Positions 33,615-41,949 of a DNA stretch of 64,000 nucleotides are shown here, piece after piece (the stretch's first letter is position 1; every line of letters starts with the position of its first letter). The notes beneath the pieces are model-generated. The model did no database searches. It saw nothing but the letters and a program-made list of their open reading frames with translations, and was not told where the DNA came from. Made by a program: the position numbers and the translations under genes. Origin of the DNA: JACDAV01 sp964626755 (lineage in GTDB: Bacteria; Chloroflexota; Limnocylindria; Limnocylindrales; CSP1-4); contig CAZVGO010000005.1 of NCBI GenBank assembly GCA_964626755.1, forward strand, positions 76,954 to 140,953, written 5' to 3'.

Positions 33615-34781
33615 TCAGCCGGACGCGTCCGCCCTTGTCCGGAGTCCCGCCGGGGCGGCGGCGTCCCGCCGCAGCGAGAACCGCAGCTCCTCGCCGGCCG
33701 GCTCGTGGCCGTCGAGCAGCGACACGACGTACTGCCCGATCGCCGGCCCGTGCTTGAACCCGTGCCCGGAGCCGCCGCCGACGAGCCAGGCATTCGAGAG
33801 GCCGGGATGCCGGTCGATGAGGAAGTGCGAATCGGACGTCGTCTCGTACTGGCAGACCCGGGTCTCGACCACCGGGGCCCCGGCGAGCGACGGGAACCGG
33901 CCGCGGCAATATGCCCGGACCGCCTCGATCGACTCGGGCGCGACGACCCGATCCCCAGAGTCCGGGTCCCAGGGCCCGCCGTACGAATCGGTCGCGATCT
34001 TGACCCCGCGGCCATCGACCGAGCCGATCCCATAGAACGCGCTGTCGTAGTCGACCCAGGACGGGAAGCGGGGTGCATCCCAACGGTCGTCGCCGGGCGC
34101 CGGTCCCAGGTAGTGGAGGTCCTGCTTCGTCACCCGGATCGCTTCGCCGGCGATGTCGGGGAAGACCTTCGGCAGCCATGGCCCGCAGGCGAACACGAAC
34201 TGGTCGCCCGGCCAGCGCCGGCCGGATGCATCGACGACGTCGACGAGCCGATCGCCCTCCACCCGGCCCGGGCGAGCCTCGGCCAGCTCGAGGGTCACGC
34301 CCTCCGTCACCGCGCGGGCGGCCGTCGCGGCGACGCCGCGCCGGGCGAGCAGGAGCCCGCCTTCCGGCTCGAGGATGGCGAAGGCCAGGTCGTCGACCGC
34401 GATCCCCGGCCAGCGCGTCGCGACCTCTGCCGGCGTGAGCCGCTCGACGGGGATGCCGAGGCCGGCAAGCGCACCGAACGAGGCCGCCTCGAACCCGTCC
34501 TCGCGCCGGGCGAACCACAGGGCGCCGGCCTCCACGAAGATCGGATCGCCGATCGCCAGCCCCAGGACGATCCACGCTTCCCGCGACGCTCGCGACCAGC
34601 GGGCATAGAAGGTGTCCTCGCCGTGCGACGAGCGGATGATCCGTGTCTCGTCGCCGGACGACGCCCGCGAGTTGCCCGGTCCGTACGCGTCGAGGAGCGT
34701 GACCGACCGGCCGGCCCGCACCGCGCGCAGGCCCGTCCAGGCCCCCATCGTCCCCGCGCCGACGACGACGACGTCGGTCAC
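33615..34781 (-). CDS. FAD-dependent oxidase of the monomeric sarcosine oxidase/SolA family
   Basis: 388 residues. The N-terminal FAD fold is VVVVGAGTMGAWTGLRA. The flavin-linking cysteine of this family is present at C310 (RVCQYETTSDSHFLIDRHP), so FAD is probably covalently bound. Enzymes of this family oxidise N-methyl amino acids (sarcosine, N-methyltryptophan) or pipecolate with oxygen to give hydrogen peroxide. GTG 34781 is the start, overlapping the stop of the upstream acylase gene (GTGA). It is the third gene of the minus operon with the cyclodeaminase homologue and S45 acylase. The exact amine is unknown. Confidence 0.85.
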   Translation of the reverse strand: MTDVVVVGAGTMGAWTGLRAVRAGRSVTLLDAYGPGNSRASSGDETRIIRSSHGEDTFYARWSRASREAWIVLGLAIGDPIFVEAGALWFARREDGFEAASFGALAGLGIPVERLTPAEVATRWPGIAVDDLAFAILEPEGGLLLARRGVAATAARAVTEGVTLELAEARPGRVEGDRLVDVVDASGRRWPGDQFVFACGPWLPKVFPDIAGEAIRVTKQDLHYLGPAPGDDRWDAPRFPSWVDYDSAFYGIGSVDGRGVKIATDSYGGPWDPDSGDRVVAPESIEAVRAYCRGRFPSLAGAPVVETRVCQYETTSDSHFLIDRHPGLSNAWLVGGGSGHGFKHGPAIGQYVVSLLDGHEPAGEELRFSLRRDAAAPAGLRTRADASG

Positions 34782-37432
34782 GGCGTGAGGGTCAGTGTCG
34801 CGTCGGCGGTTGCCTCGACCGCCGCGCGGGTGAAGAGCAGCGGGACCGCCTTGCCCGTCCGCCACGACTCGATCAGGTCACCGTAGTGAGCGTCGAACGG
34901 GTTACCGCTCTGGCCGGTCGACTGGACGATCCGCGCGCCGTCGAGATCAGACATGTCGATCGTCAGCCGGTACGACGGCCCGTTCGTGACGGCGAACACC
35001 TGGCCGAGGCCGACGGGCTCGAAGTCCGGATCGTATGGATCGGCATACAGGCGGTCGGCCCGGTAGTAGTTGTTGTTGACGGTGCCCGCGGCCCCCGCGA
35101 CCGGCAGGCTGCCCCGGTTGAAGTACGCCTCGAGCGGCCCGATCCCGCTCCGCCCCAGGGTCTCCTCGCGGAACGTGATCGTGTGGAGCCGGCCCCATCG
35201 CCAGCTGCCGGGATCGCCGAGAAGCTCGCGCAGCTCACGGCTCGCCCGGTCGAGCGCCGCCCCGGTGATCGCGCCGGCCGTCTCCCGGACGGATGGCGTG
35301 CGCGGGTCGTCCCACCACGCCGATCCCGGGTCGTCGAGCAGCCGCTCGAGTAGCTGCCACGACGCCGTCCCGCCGACGTAGTCGCGGGCCAGCGGGCCCA
35401 GGTCGTCGTCGAAGATCGCCCCGAGCAGGCGGAGCTCGAAGGCGAGGTACGCGCCGCAGCCGGGGCTCTCCTCGTCGCACCTGAAGTCCCAGCCCTGGAC
35501 GAGCTCGAGGAGTGCCTTGCCGTCCGCGGTCGTCGGTTCCGCGCCGCCAAGCTTCGGCACGATCCGGCGGGCCCTGAGGACCTCGGTGTCGGCCTGGATC
35601 TCGGCCATCTCGTCGGTCGTGAGGCCGTCGCTCGAGAGCCTCCCGAGGCGGTCGAGGATGATCGCGGCTCGATCGCCCGAGTCCCAGTCGGCGCCGAGGT
35701 CGTGGGGGTAGCCTGGCCCGGTCGGCGCGTTGTTCGCGGTGACGATCCAGCCGGCCGCCGGGTCGAGCTGCCACGGCAGCTCCTCGAACGGTATGAAGCC
35801 CCGCCAGTCGTAGACGCCACCGTCTCCGGCGAACGGCCGCCGCCCGTCGGCGCCGCCCCGCCTGATCGGGATCTTGCCCGGCAGCTGGTAGCCGATGTGG
35901 CCGTCGGCGTCGGCGTAGACGAAGTTCTGGGACGGCGTCCCGTAGCCCCGCAGCGCCTCGCGAAACTCCGAAAAGTTGCCCGCCGTGTTCAGCCTGAAGA
36001 TCGAATCGAACGTGCCGTCGACGCCGCTCGTCGCGGCCCACCCGAGGGCAAGCATCGGGGCGTCCTTGAGCCGCTCGTCGACGTCGTTGAGGATGGGCCC
36101 GTGGACCGTCTCGCGGATCTCGAGCTCTTCCGATTCGCCTCCGGCGACCCGGATGACTTCGCGTCTGACCTTGAACGGCCGGGACTCGCCCTTGTAGAGG
36201 TAGCGGCCGGGATTGGCCGGGTCGGAGACCTCGACGAACAGGTCCTGGACATCCGGGTCGACATTCGTCGCGCCCCAGGCGATCCGCGCGTTGTGACCCA
36301 GCACGACCGCCGGCGTCCCCGGGAACGACACGCCGACGACGTCGAACGGGCAAGCCTCGGTGACGTCGCGGCAATGGAGGCCATTCATGTACCAGACCGA
36401 CGGCATCCCGAGACCGAGGTGCGGATCGTTGGCAAGCAGTGCGCCGCCGGTCGCGCTCTTCGACGGGGCCACGACCCAGTTGTTGCTCCCGATGCCGTCG
36501 CTGCCGACAAGCGCGCCACCGGCGGTGAGGCCGGCGATCGAGAGAGCCGCGGCCGATCGCCCCGCGACCTCGCGCCAGGCGGCCGCCTGGTCGGCGTCGA
36601 GCTTGACCAGCGCTGAGCCGGCCGGGCCGACGGTCGGAGCCGGATCGCCCGCGGCGAACGCGCCCGAGCCGGAGATGACCGGAGCCCCGGGAGGGTAATC
36701 CGGGAACAGCTCGTTCGTCCGTGCCGGATCGCCGAGGCGCGTGTCCGCGAGCATCCGGAAGACTTCCTCGTCGAAGTTCCCGCCGAGGTTCCAGGCCTGG
36801 ACCTTCTGCCAGGCTGCCGAATCGAGGGCGGTCCAGGGCTCCGGGTCGTACCCGCTCGGGCCGCCCTTGCCGCTCTGGAGGCCGGTCACGACGAACGCGA
36901 GCCCGAGCGAGCCGCGATGGTCGTCGAGAAAGGCGTTCACCCCGGCGGCGTACGCGTCGAGCCCCGCGCGGGCCCCGGGCGAGAGCGCGGCGAGATCGCG
37001 CTCTGCCGCACCCCGCCAGTCGAGCGCCCGGATGAACCTGTCCGTCTCGAGCTGGCTCTGCCCGAACAGCTCGCTGAGCCGACCCGACGAGATGTGGCGC
37101 CAGACCTCCATCTGCCACAGCCGGTCCTGGGCATGGATGTAGCCCTGGGCAAGGAAGAGGTCGTGAGGTGTGGCGGCCACGATCCGGGCGATCCCGGCGT
37201 CGTCCCGGAAGACCGATACCTCGTCGTCCAGGCCCGGGATTCGGATCGTGCCGCTCGTCTGGGGAAGGGCGCGGGTCGTGATCGCGACGAGGAGGCCGCC
37301 GACGACGACCGCGAGGACGACGACGATGACGAAGAGCCGCTTCGCGAGGCCTCCGATCAGGGCGAACCCCTCCTCTGTGCCAGGCCCACGCGCGAGGCCT
37401 TGTGCCCGCCCAGTCTGGCGGTCGGGGCGCAC
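34778..37432 (-). CDS. Penicillin-acylase family hydrolase (peptidase S45)
   Basis: About 884 residues. A signal-anchor helix (FVIVVVLAVVVGGLLVAIT) near residues 33-51 puts the rest outside the membrane. It is an Ntn hydrolase: the precursor is cut before the nucleophile Ser316 in GIGSNNWVV, releasing the alpha chain, spacer and beta chain. VNNNYYRADRLYADPYD and the ANDPHLGL block are typical. S45 enzymes cleave amide bonds of penicillins, acyl-homoserine lactones or lipopeptides. The start is uncertain: GTG 37432 has no ribosome site; the best site, GAGGAGGGG, lies in front of a CTG at about 37359 that would leave a 860-residue protein. It overlaps the oxidase gene by 4 bases. Confidence 0.82.
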   Translation of the reverse strand: MRPDRQTGRAQGLARGPGTEEGFALIGGLAKRLFVIVVVLAVVVGGLLVAITTRALPQTSGTIRIPGLDDEVSVFRDDAGIARIVAATPHDLFLAQGYIHAQDRLWQMEVWRHISSGRLSELFGQSQLETDRFIRALDWRGAAERDLAALSPGARAGLDAYAAGVNAFLDDHRGSLGLAFVVTGLQSGKGGPSGYDPEPWTALDSAAWQKVQAWNLGGNFDEEVFRMLADTRLGDPARTNELFPDYPPGAPVISGSGAFAAGDPAPTVGPAGSALVKLDADQAAAWREVAGRSAAALSIAGLTAGGALVGSDGIGSNNWVVAPSKSATGGALLANDPHLGLGMPSVWYMNGLHCRDVTEACPFDVVGVSFPGTPAVVLGHNARIAWGATNVDPDVQDLFVEVSDPANPGRYLYKGESRPFKVRREVIRVAGGESEELEIRETVHGPILNDVDERLKDAPMLALGWAATSGVDGTFDSIFRLNTAGNFSEFREALRGYGTPSQNFVYADADGHIGYQLPGKIPIRRGGADGRRPFAGDGGVYDWRGFIPFEELPWQLDPAAGWIVTANNAPTGPGYPHDLGADWDSGDRAAIILDRLGRLSSDGLTTDEMAEIQADTEVLRARRIVPKLGGAEPTTADGKALLELVQGWDFRCDEESPGCGAYLAFELRLLGAIFDDDLGPLARDYVGGTASWQLLERLLDDPGSAWWDDPRTPSVRETAGAITGAALDRASRELRELLGDPGSWRWGRLHTITFREETLGRSGIGPLEAYFNRGSLPVAGAAGTVNNNYYRADRLYADPYDPDFEPVGLGQVFAVTNGPSYRLTIDMSDLDGARIVQSTGQSGNPFDAHYGDLIESWRTGKAVPLLFTRAAVEATADATLTLTP

Positions 37433-37457
37433 CGCCGCACGCTGGTTCCGGGCGCCA

Positions 37458-38468
37458 TCAGCGGGGCAGGATCGTCCCGAGGCCGCGCTCCGCGGCCGTC
37501 CGGACGATCGCATCGCCGAAGACGACGTCGGCGAGGCCGACGCCGAGGTGGGTGACGACGACCCGGCCGGGCGGTCGGGGAGTGCCGGCGATGATCGCCT
37601 CCCCGAGCATCGCTCGTGGGTTCGGGTAACCCTCGAACAGGCCGGCGTCGCGGTTGGCGAGGAACTGGTCGCGGTGATCGACGAGGAACAGTGCGGCGTC
37701 GCGGGCGACCTCGGCCGCGCAATAGGTCGCGTAGTCGACCGGGACGACGAGCGCCTCGGGTGACAGCCAGTCGTTGGTCATCACCTGGCGGACCGGCCCG
37801 AACGCCGCGGCCGTGACGACGACGTCCGCCCCCGCGACGGCGTCCCGGGCCGATCGGCAGGCGCGCGCGGCCGCGATCCCGCCGGTGGCGCGGGCGCGCG
37901 CGGCGAGATCCTCCGCCCGTTCCGGGTGACGGTCGAAGACGGCCAGCTCGACGCCGGGCAGCAGATGGCCGAGGACCGCGAGGTGGCTCTGCCCCTGGAC
38001 GCCGGCACCGAGGAGCGTGGCGCGCGACGGCCGCCCATCCACCCGCGGTGCGAAGCGACGGATGGCAACGCCGCTCACCGCGGCCGTTCGCTCGGCGGTG
38101 AGCGGGCCGGCGTCGAGGACCGCCAGCGGGACGCCGGTCCCCGGGTCGTTGAGGATGACGAGCCCGTGGATCGCCGGCAGGCCCCGGGCGGCATTGCCTC
38201 CGAATCCCGCGATCCATTTCATCCCCAGCAGGTCCGCGGCGGGGTCATCGCCCCGGAGGTGGGCGGGCATCGCATGGGCGAATGAGCCGTCCGGCCGCGG
38301 GTGGACCCCGATCTTCGGCGGCAGCTCTGCCACGCTCGGGCGGGCGAGGGCCGTGAGGGTCAGCTCTGCGAGCGCGAGGCGCTCGTCGAGTGCCGGCATC
38401 GCAGCGACGACGTCCGCAGCCGCGAGGTAGCGGAGCGGCGGCAGTCCTGGCGCGTCCGGCGACGGCAT
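37458..38468 (-). CDS. Ornithine cyclodeaminase/mu-crystallin family protein
   Basis: 336-residue NAD(P)-binding enzyme. The dinucleotide motif GAGVQGQSHLAVL (about 150-162) and the preceding GRPSRATLLG, plus N-terminal YLAAADVVAAMP and GMKWIAGF, are the family marks. Members act as ornithine cyclodeaminases, alanine or ketimine reductases. Start ATG 38468 has TACACT 7 bases upstream and is the first gene of an operon with the acylase and the sarcosine-oxidase homologue, which suggests breakdown of an N-acylated or N-methylated amino compound. Specific activity is not readable from sequence. Confidence 0.82.
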   Translation of the reverse strand: MPSPDAPGLPPLRYLAAADVVAAMPALDERLALAELTLTALARPSVAELPPKIGVHPRPDGSFAHAMPAHLRGDDPAADLLGMKWIAGFGGNAARGLPAIHGLVILNDPGTGVPLAVLDAGPLTAERTAAVSGVAIRRFAPRVDGRPSRATLLGAGVQGQSHLAVLGHLLPGVELAVFDRHPERAEDLAARARATGGIAAARACRSARDAVAGADVVVTAAAFGPVRQVMTNDWLSPEALVVPVDYATYCAAEVARDAALFLVDHRDQFLANRDAGLFEGYPNPRAMLGEAIIAGTPRPPGRVVVTHLGVGLADVVFGDAIVRTAAERGLGTILPR

Positions 38469-38475
38469 CGGCGGC

Positions 38476-38481
38476 AGTGTA
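38476..38481 (-). promoter_or_regulatory. Candidate -10 box (leaderless) for the cyclodeaminase operon
   Basis: Minus-strand TACACT, 7 bases before ATG 38468. Together with the plus-strand box at 38524 it makes a 68-base bidirectional promoter region. Confidence 0.5.
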
Positions 38482-38523
38482 GAACCGGAGGGCCGGCCCG
38501 CGGCCGGCTTCGCGACCCTCGGA

Positions 38524-38529
38524 TAGGAT
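38524..38529 (+). promoter_or_regulatory. Candidate -10 box (leaderless) for the mbfA-like gene
   Basis: TAGGAT, 7 bases before ATG 38537; no ribosome site. Confidence 0.5.
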
Positions 38530-38536
38530 TTCGGCC

Positions 38537-39724
38537 ATGCCCCCGGCGAACACGAAGGACAGCCTCGCGAACCTCCGCCTCGAGCGAGACGCGATCGCGC
38601 TGTACGACGCGCTCGCCGACATCGAGCCGGACGGACGCCGCGCCGCGGCGTTCAGGAAGATCGCGGGGAACGAGCGACGCCACGCCGACGTGTGGGCCGG
38701 CAAGCTGCGCGCCCAGGGCATCGACGTGCCGCCTGCCCGCAAGCCCCGGCTGCGGGTCCGGCTCATCATCGCGGCCGCCCGTCTCTTCGGCACCAACGCG
38801 GTGTCCGACCTCGTCCGCGCGCTCGAGGGCGACGAGGAGACTGCGTACGTGGCCCAGGCCTCGCCCGAGGTCGCCGCAATCGCCGCCGACGAGCGCGAGC
38901 ACGCAGAGATCTGGAAGCGGCTGAGCGACTCGCGGGCGAGCGAGGCCGGACGGGCGGCGATCGCCGCCACGCCGGCGCGAGACGGCGTTCGCGAGGCCCG
39001 TGGGGTGGGGAACGCCGGCGAGATCGGCCGCCGCGAGGGGTGGCACCGGTCAGGGCGCTCGGGCACGCTCCGGGCGGTGATCTTCGGGGTGAGCGACGGG
39101 CTCGTCAGCAACCTGTCGCTCGTCATGGGCGTCGCCGGGGCCGCCGCGCAGCCGACCTTCATCCTCCTCGCGGGGATCGCCGGGCTGCTCGCCGGGGCGA
39201 GCAGCATGGCCGCCGGCGAGTACATCTCCATGCAATCGCAGCGCGAGCTCTTCGAGCGTCAGATTGCCCTCGAGCGGGCGGAGATGGAGGCCATGCCCGA
39301 GGAGGAGGAGGCGGAGCTGGCCGCGGTCTACCGGTCGAAGGGATTCACCGACGAAGAGGCGGCCCGGATCGCCCACCGCCTGTTCCGCGATCCCGAGACC
39401 GCGCTCGACACGCTCGTCCGCGAGGAGCTGGGGCTCGACCCCGACGAGCTCGGGTCGCCGTGGGGGGCCGCGTTCGGGTCGTTCCTCGCGTTCTGCGTGG
39501 GCGCGCTCGTGCCGGTCGTCCCGTACCTGTTCACCGGCGGCGCCCTGGCGTTCTACGCTGCTCTCGGGGCGAGCCTCGTCGGGCTGTTCGCGGTCGGCGC
39601 AGGGGTGAGCCTGCTGACCGGTCGCTCGACGCTGTACTCCGGCCTGCGCCAGGTCGGAATCGGCGCCGCCGCCGCAGCGGTGACGTACGCCGTCGGATCG
39701 ATCATCGGCGTGGCGGTGGCCTGA
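38537..39724 (+). CDS. mbfA: MbfA-type fusion of ferritin-like domain and VIT1/CCC1 iron transporter
   Basis: 395 residues. An N-terminal four-helix ferritin/rubrerythrin-like domain (about 1-135) carries two ExxH motifs, E46-x2-H49 (GNERRHADV) and E119-x2-H122 (DEREHAEIW), for a di-iron site. It is followed by a VIT1/CCC1 membrane domain with FGVSDGLVSNLSLVMGV, AGEYISMQSQREL and several helices to the end. The same fusion is known as MbfA, an iron exporter in rhizobia and relatives. Start ATG 38537 with TAGGAT 7 bases upstream. The small membrane gene that follows is 3 bases away. It probably protects against iron overload or peroxide. Confidence 0.85.
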   Translation: MPPANTKDSLANLRLERDAIALYDALADIEPDGRRAAAFRKIAGNERRHADVWAGKLRAQGIDVPPARKPRLRVRLIIAAARLFGTNAVSDLVRALEGDEETAYVAQASPEVAAIAADEREHAEIWKRLSDSRASEAGRAAIAATPARDGVREARGVGNAGEIGRREGWHRSGRSGTLRAVIFGVSDGLVSNLSLVMGVAGAAAQPTFILLAGIAGLLAGASSMAAGEYISMQSQRELFERQIALERAEMEAMPEEEEAELAAVYRSKGFTDEEAARIAHRLFRDPETALDTLVREELGLDPDELGSPWGAAFGSFLAFCVGALVPVVPYLFTGGALAFYAALGASLVGLFAVGAGVSLLTGRSTLYSGLRQVGIGAAAAAVTYAVGSIIGVAVA

Positions 39725-39727
39725 CCG

Positions 39728-40018
39728 ATGCCCGGTGCCAGGACCATCCTCGCGGCTCTCGCACTCGGCGTCGTCGTCGGCGTCTACCTCCAGTCCTGGG
39801 TCCGCTGGCCGACGTTCCTCGCCGTCGCCGTCGGGGCAGTGATGATCGTGTTCATCCTCCTCGTGGCAGCCTCGCTCGGCCAGGACGACGCGGCCGCCGA
39901 TGCGGCGTGGCGCGCGGCGGCGCCGGACATCGCCGGGCGGGATCCGGGGCGGAGTCCGGCAGGGACGGTCGGGACGGCCGGGCATGGCGCCGGAGAGCCG
40001 CGCGATGAGCACGACTGA
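39728..40018 (+). CDS. Small membrane protein of unknown function
   Basis: 96 residues: two membrane helices (about 8-24 and 30-48), then an Ala/Asp/Gly-rich soluble tail with two AAxD-type runs. It lies 3 bases after mbfA, so it is almost certainly co-transcribed. The last 14 bases overlap the start of the following cupin gene in another frame. I do not recognise it. Confidence 0.6.
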   Translation: MPGARTILAALALGVVVGVYLQSWVRWPTFLAVAVGAVMIVFILLVAASLGQDDAAADAAWRAAAPDIAGRDPGRSPAGTVGTAGHGAGEPRDEHD

Positions 40019-40355
40019 CCTCGACGCCCGTCTCCGCGAGGAGGGCCTGTCCGCCTCGCCGTGGTCGAACGGGCCGGGTGACCGGTATGGCGCCCACGAC
40101 CACGCTTACGACAAGGTCATCGTCGTCGCGGCCGGCTCGATCGCGTTCGGGCTGTCCGAGGGCCGGTCCGTGGAGCTGGCCGCCGGGGACCGGCTCGAGC
40201 TCCCGGCGGGAACGAGGCACGACGCCCGTGTTGGACCCGGCGGGGTAACCTGCCTCGAGGCCCACGCGCCGGCGGGCACGCTGCCGGGGCTGGCGAGGCT
40301 CGTTGCGGGCACGTGGCCGGTGGCTCGCGAAACCGGCAAGGCGGGGGAGGCGTAA
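40005..40355 (+). CDS. Small cupin-fold protein
   Basis: 116 residues. The beta-barrel core shows HDHAYDKVIVVAAGSIAFGLSEGRSVELAAGDRLELPAGTRHDARV, the pattern of a single cupin domain. The first metal motif has HDH but lacks the usual Glu, and the second keeps the His in GTRHDA, so metal binding is only partial. The start ATG 40005 with GGAGAG site overlaps the previous gene. The next gene is an ECF sigma factor 3 bases downstream, so the cupin may act as a sensor in that stress pathway; this is inference. Confidence 0.68.
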   Translation: MSTTDLDARLREEGLSASPWSNGPGDRYGAHDHAYDKVIVVAAGSIAFGLSEGRSVELAAGDRLELPAGTRHDARVGPGGVTCLEAHAPAGTLPGLARLVAGTWPVARETGKAGEA

Positions 40356-40358
40356 CCG

Positions 40359-41042
40359 ATGACAGGGGATCGGAGCGGTCCGGCCGCCGACGCCGCCCTC
40401 GTCCGCGAGGTAGCGGCGGGGTCGCAGGACGCGCTGGCGATCCTCTATGACCGACACGCGGATGCCGTCTATCACGCCGCGAGCCGGTTGACCTCGGATC
40501 GGCAGGTCGCCGAGGAGGTGGTGCAGGAGACGTTCCTCGCGTTGTGGAACCGGGCGGAGCTGTTCAACCCGGCCGCCGGATCGCTCGCGGCCTGGCTGCA
40601 CACGATCGCCCGGAACCGGACGGTCGACCGGCTTCGCGCGGCCGGCCGGCGCCCGAACCTCGTCGCGCTTTCGTCGGCCAGCGGCGTCGACGAGCACGAT
40701 ACGGCGGCGCTGGAGCGGCTCGTGTTGAGTGGCAGAGTGCTTGGCGGGGCGGACCTGGGACCGGGTCCCGAACGCGCACTCGAGTCGGCTGAGGTTCGGA
40801 TCGCCGTCCAGGACGCGCTGGTGTCGATGCCGGACACCGAGCGGACCGTGATCGTGCTCGCGTACCACGAGGAGCTGTCACAGACGGAGATCGCGAGACG
40901 GCTCGGGTGGCCGCTCGGGACCGTGAAGACTCGAACCCGGCGGGCGTTGCTCCACCTCCGCATGGCCCTGGCGGAGGAGCTGCGCGAGCCCCTCGACCGC
41001 GGGGAGACGGCGGTCGGCGCGCGCGAAGGATCGGCCGAATGA
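40359..41042 (+). CDS. ECF RNA polymerase sigma factor (SigK/RpoE-like)
   Basis: 227 residues. Region 2 (DALAILYDRHADAVYHAASRL, AEEVVQETFLALWNRAELF) and region 4 (ERTVIVLAYHEELSQTEIARRLGWPLGTVKTRTRRAL) are canonical. The linker between them is about 60 residues, longer than in the first ECF factor of this window. It is followed by an anti-sigma gene 42 bases downstream. The gene order cupin, sigma, anti-sigma looks like an oxidative- or metal-stress module. Start ATG 40359. Confidence 0.92.
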   Translation: MTGDRSGPAADAALVREVAAGSQDALAILYDRHADAVYHAASRLTSDRQVAEEVVQETFLALWNRAELFNPAAGSLAAWLHTIARNRTVDRLRAAGRRPNLVALSSASGVDEHDTAALERLVLSGRVLGGADLGPGPERALESAEVRIAVQDALVSMPDTERTVIVLAYHEELSQTEIARRLGWPLGTVKTRTRRALLHLRMALAEELREPLDRGETAVGAREGSAE

Positions 41043-41084
41043 GCGGGCGGCGAGACCAGGCGACGGGCCACAGACGGAGCGACG

Positions 41085-41912
41085 ATGGATCACGCTGAGG
41101 CACGCGAGCTGCTCGAGCTCGCAGCCGTGGAGCCCGGGGGCCTCGACCGGCTGATGGCCGGCGATACGCCCGATGCCGCCTCGCTCGCCGGGCATCTCGC
41201 CGGCTGCCGAGACTGCACGGCCGCCCTCGCGCGCCTCCGTAGGGACGCGGCGGTCATCGCGGCGGTCGTCCGATCGACCCCGCCGCCCGCGCTCCGCGAG
41301 CGGACCCTGGACTACGTTCGCCAGATCGGCCGCGATCGCTTTCTCGCGCCATCGATCCCCGTCGCCGCCCGTCTCACAGGGCCCGGCCGCGCCGATCCGC
41401 GTTCGCGCGGGCGCCGCGCCGCCGTGCTTGCCGGCCTCGCCGCGGCGTTGATCGCAGCGGTCGCCGGGACCGGCCTGATTCTCGAGGCCCGGAATCAGGC
41501 GGGTATCGCACAGCAAGCGGACATCATCGCGGCCCTCAGCCGGGTGACGACCTGGACACTCCGCCTCGAGGCTCAGCCGGATGCGCGGCGGGTCGAGCTG
41601 GCTGGCAGTCCCGGGACGGACGCCGGCGGGAGCATCCTCTTCTCGCCGTCCAGTCGCGAGCTGGTCGTCGTCGTCAGCGGGTTGACCGAGCCGGCCGCGG
41701 GGCGGGAGTACCGGTGCTGGATGGAGGTCGAAGGGCAGCGTGGTCCGGTCGGCCGGATGTTCTTCGGCGGGGACCTGTCCTACTGGGCCGGACCCGTCGA
41801 GACGCTCGGCGACGTCGGGACCAGCGCCCGGTTCGGGATCTCCCTCGTCGATGCGACCGGGTCGTCCGTCGAGGGCGAGCCGGTTCTGAGCGGTGAGCTG
41901 CGAGGCAGCTGA
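41085..41912 (+). CDS. RskA-type transmembrane anti-sigma factor
   Basis: 275 residues. The N-terminal zinc-binding anti-sigma motif H-x3-C-x2-C is seen in HLAGCRDCTA (about 37-46). A membrane helix lies near 109-129, and the external part (about 145-275) has the RskA C-terminal domain with REYRCWMEVEGQRGPVGRMF. It would hold the upstream ECF factor at the membrane and release it upon proteolysis. The next gene, ubiE, begins 37 bases downstream. Confidence 0.85.
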   Translation: MDHAEARELLELAAVEPGGLDRLMAGDTPDAASLAGHLAGCRDCTAALARLRRDAAVIAAVVRSTPPPALRERTLDYVRQIGRDRFLAPSIPVAARLTGPGRADPRSRGRRAAVLAGLAAALIAAVAGTGLILEARNQAGIAQQADIIAALSRVTTWTLRLEAQPDARRVELAGSPGTDAGGSILFSPSSRELVVVVSGLTEPAAGREYRCWMEVEGQRGPVGRMFFGGDLSYWAGPVETLGDVGTSARFGISLVDATGSSVEGEPVLSGELRGS

Positions 41913-41949
41913 CCGACGCACGCCGGCCGCGCCGCGAGGCGTCACACTG

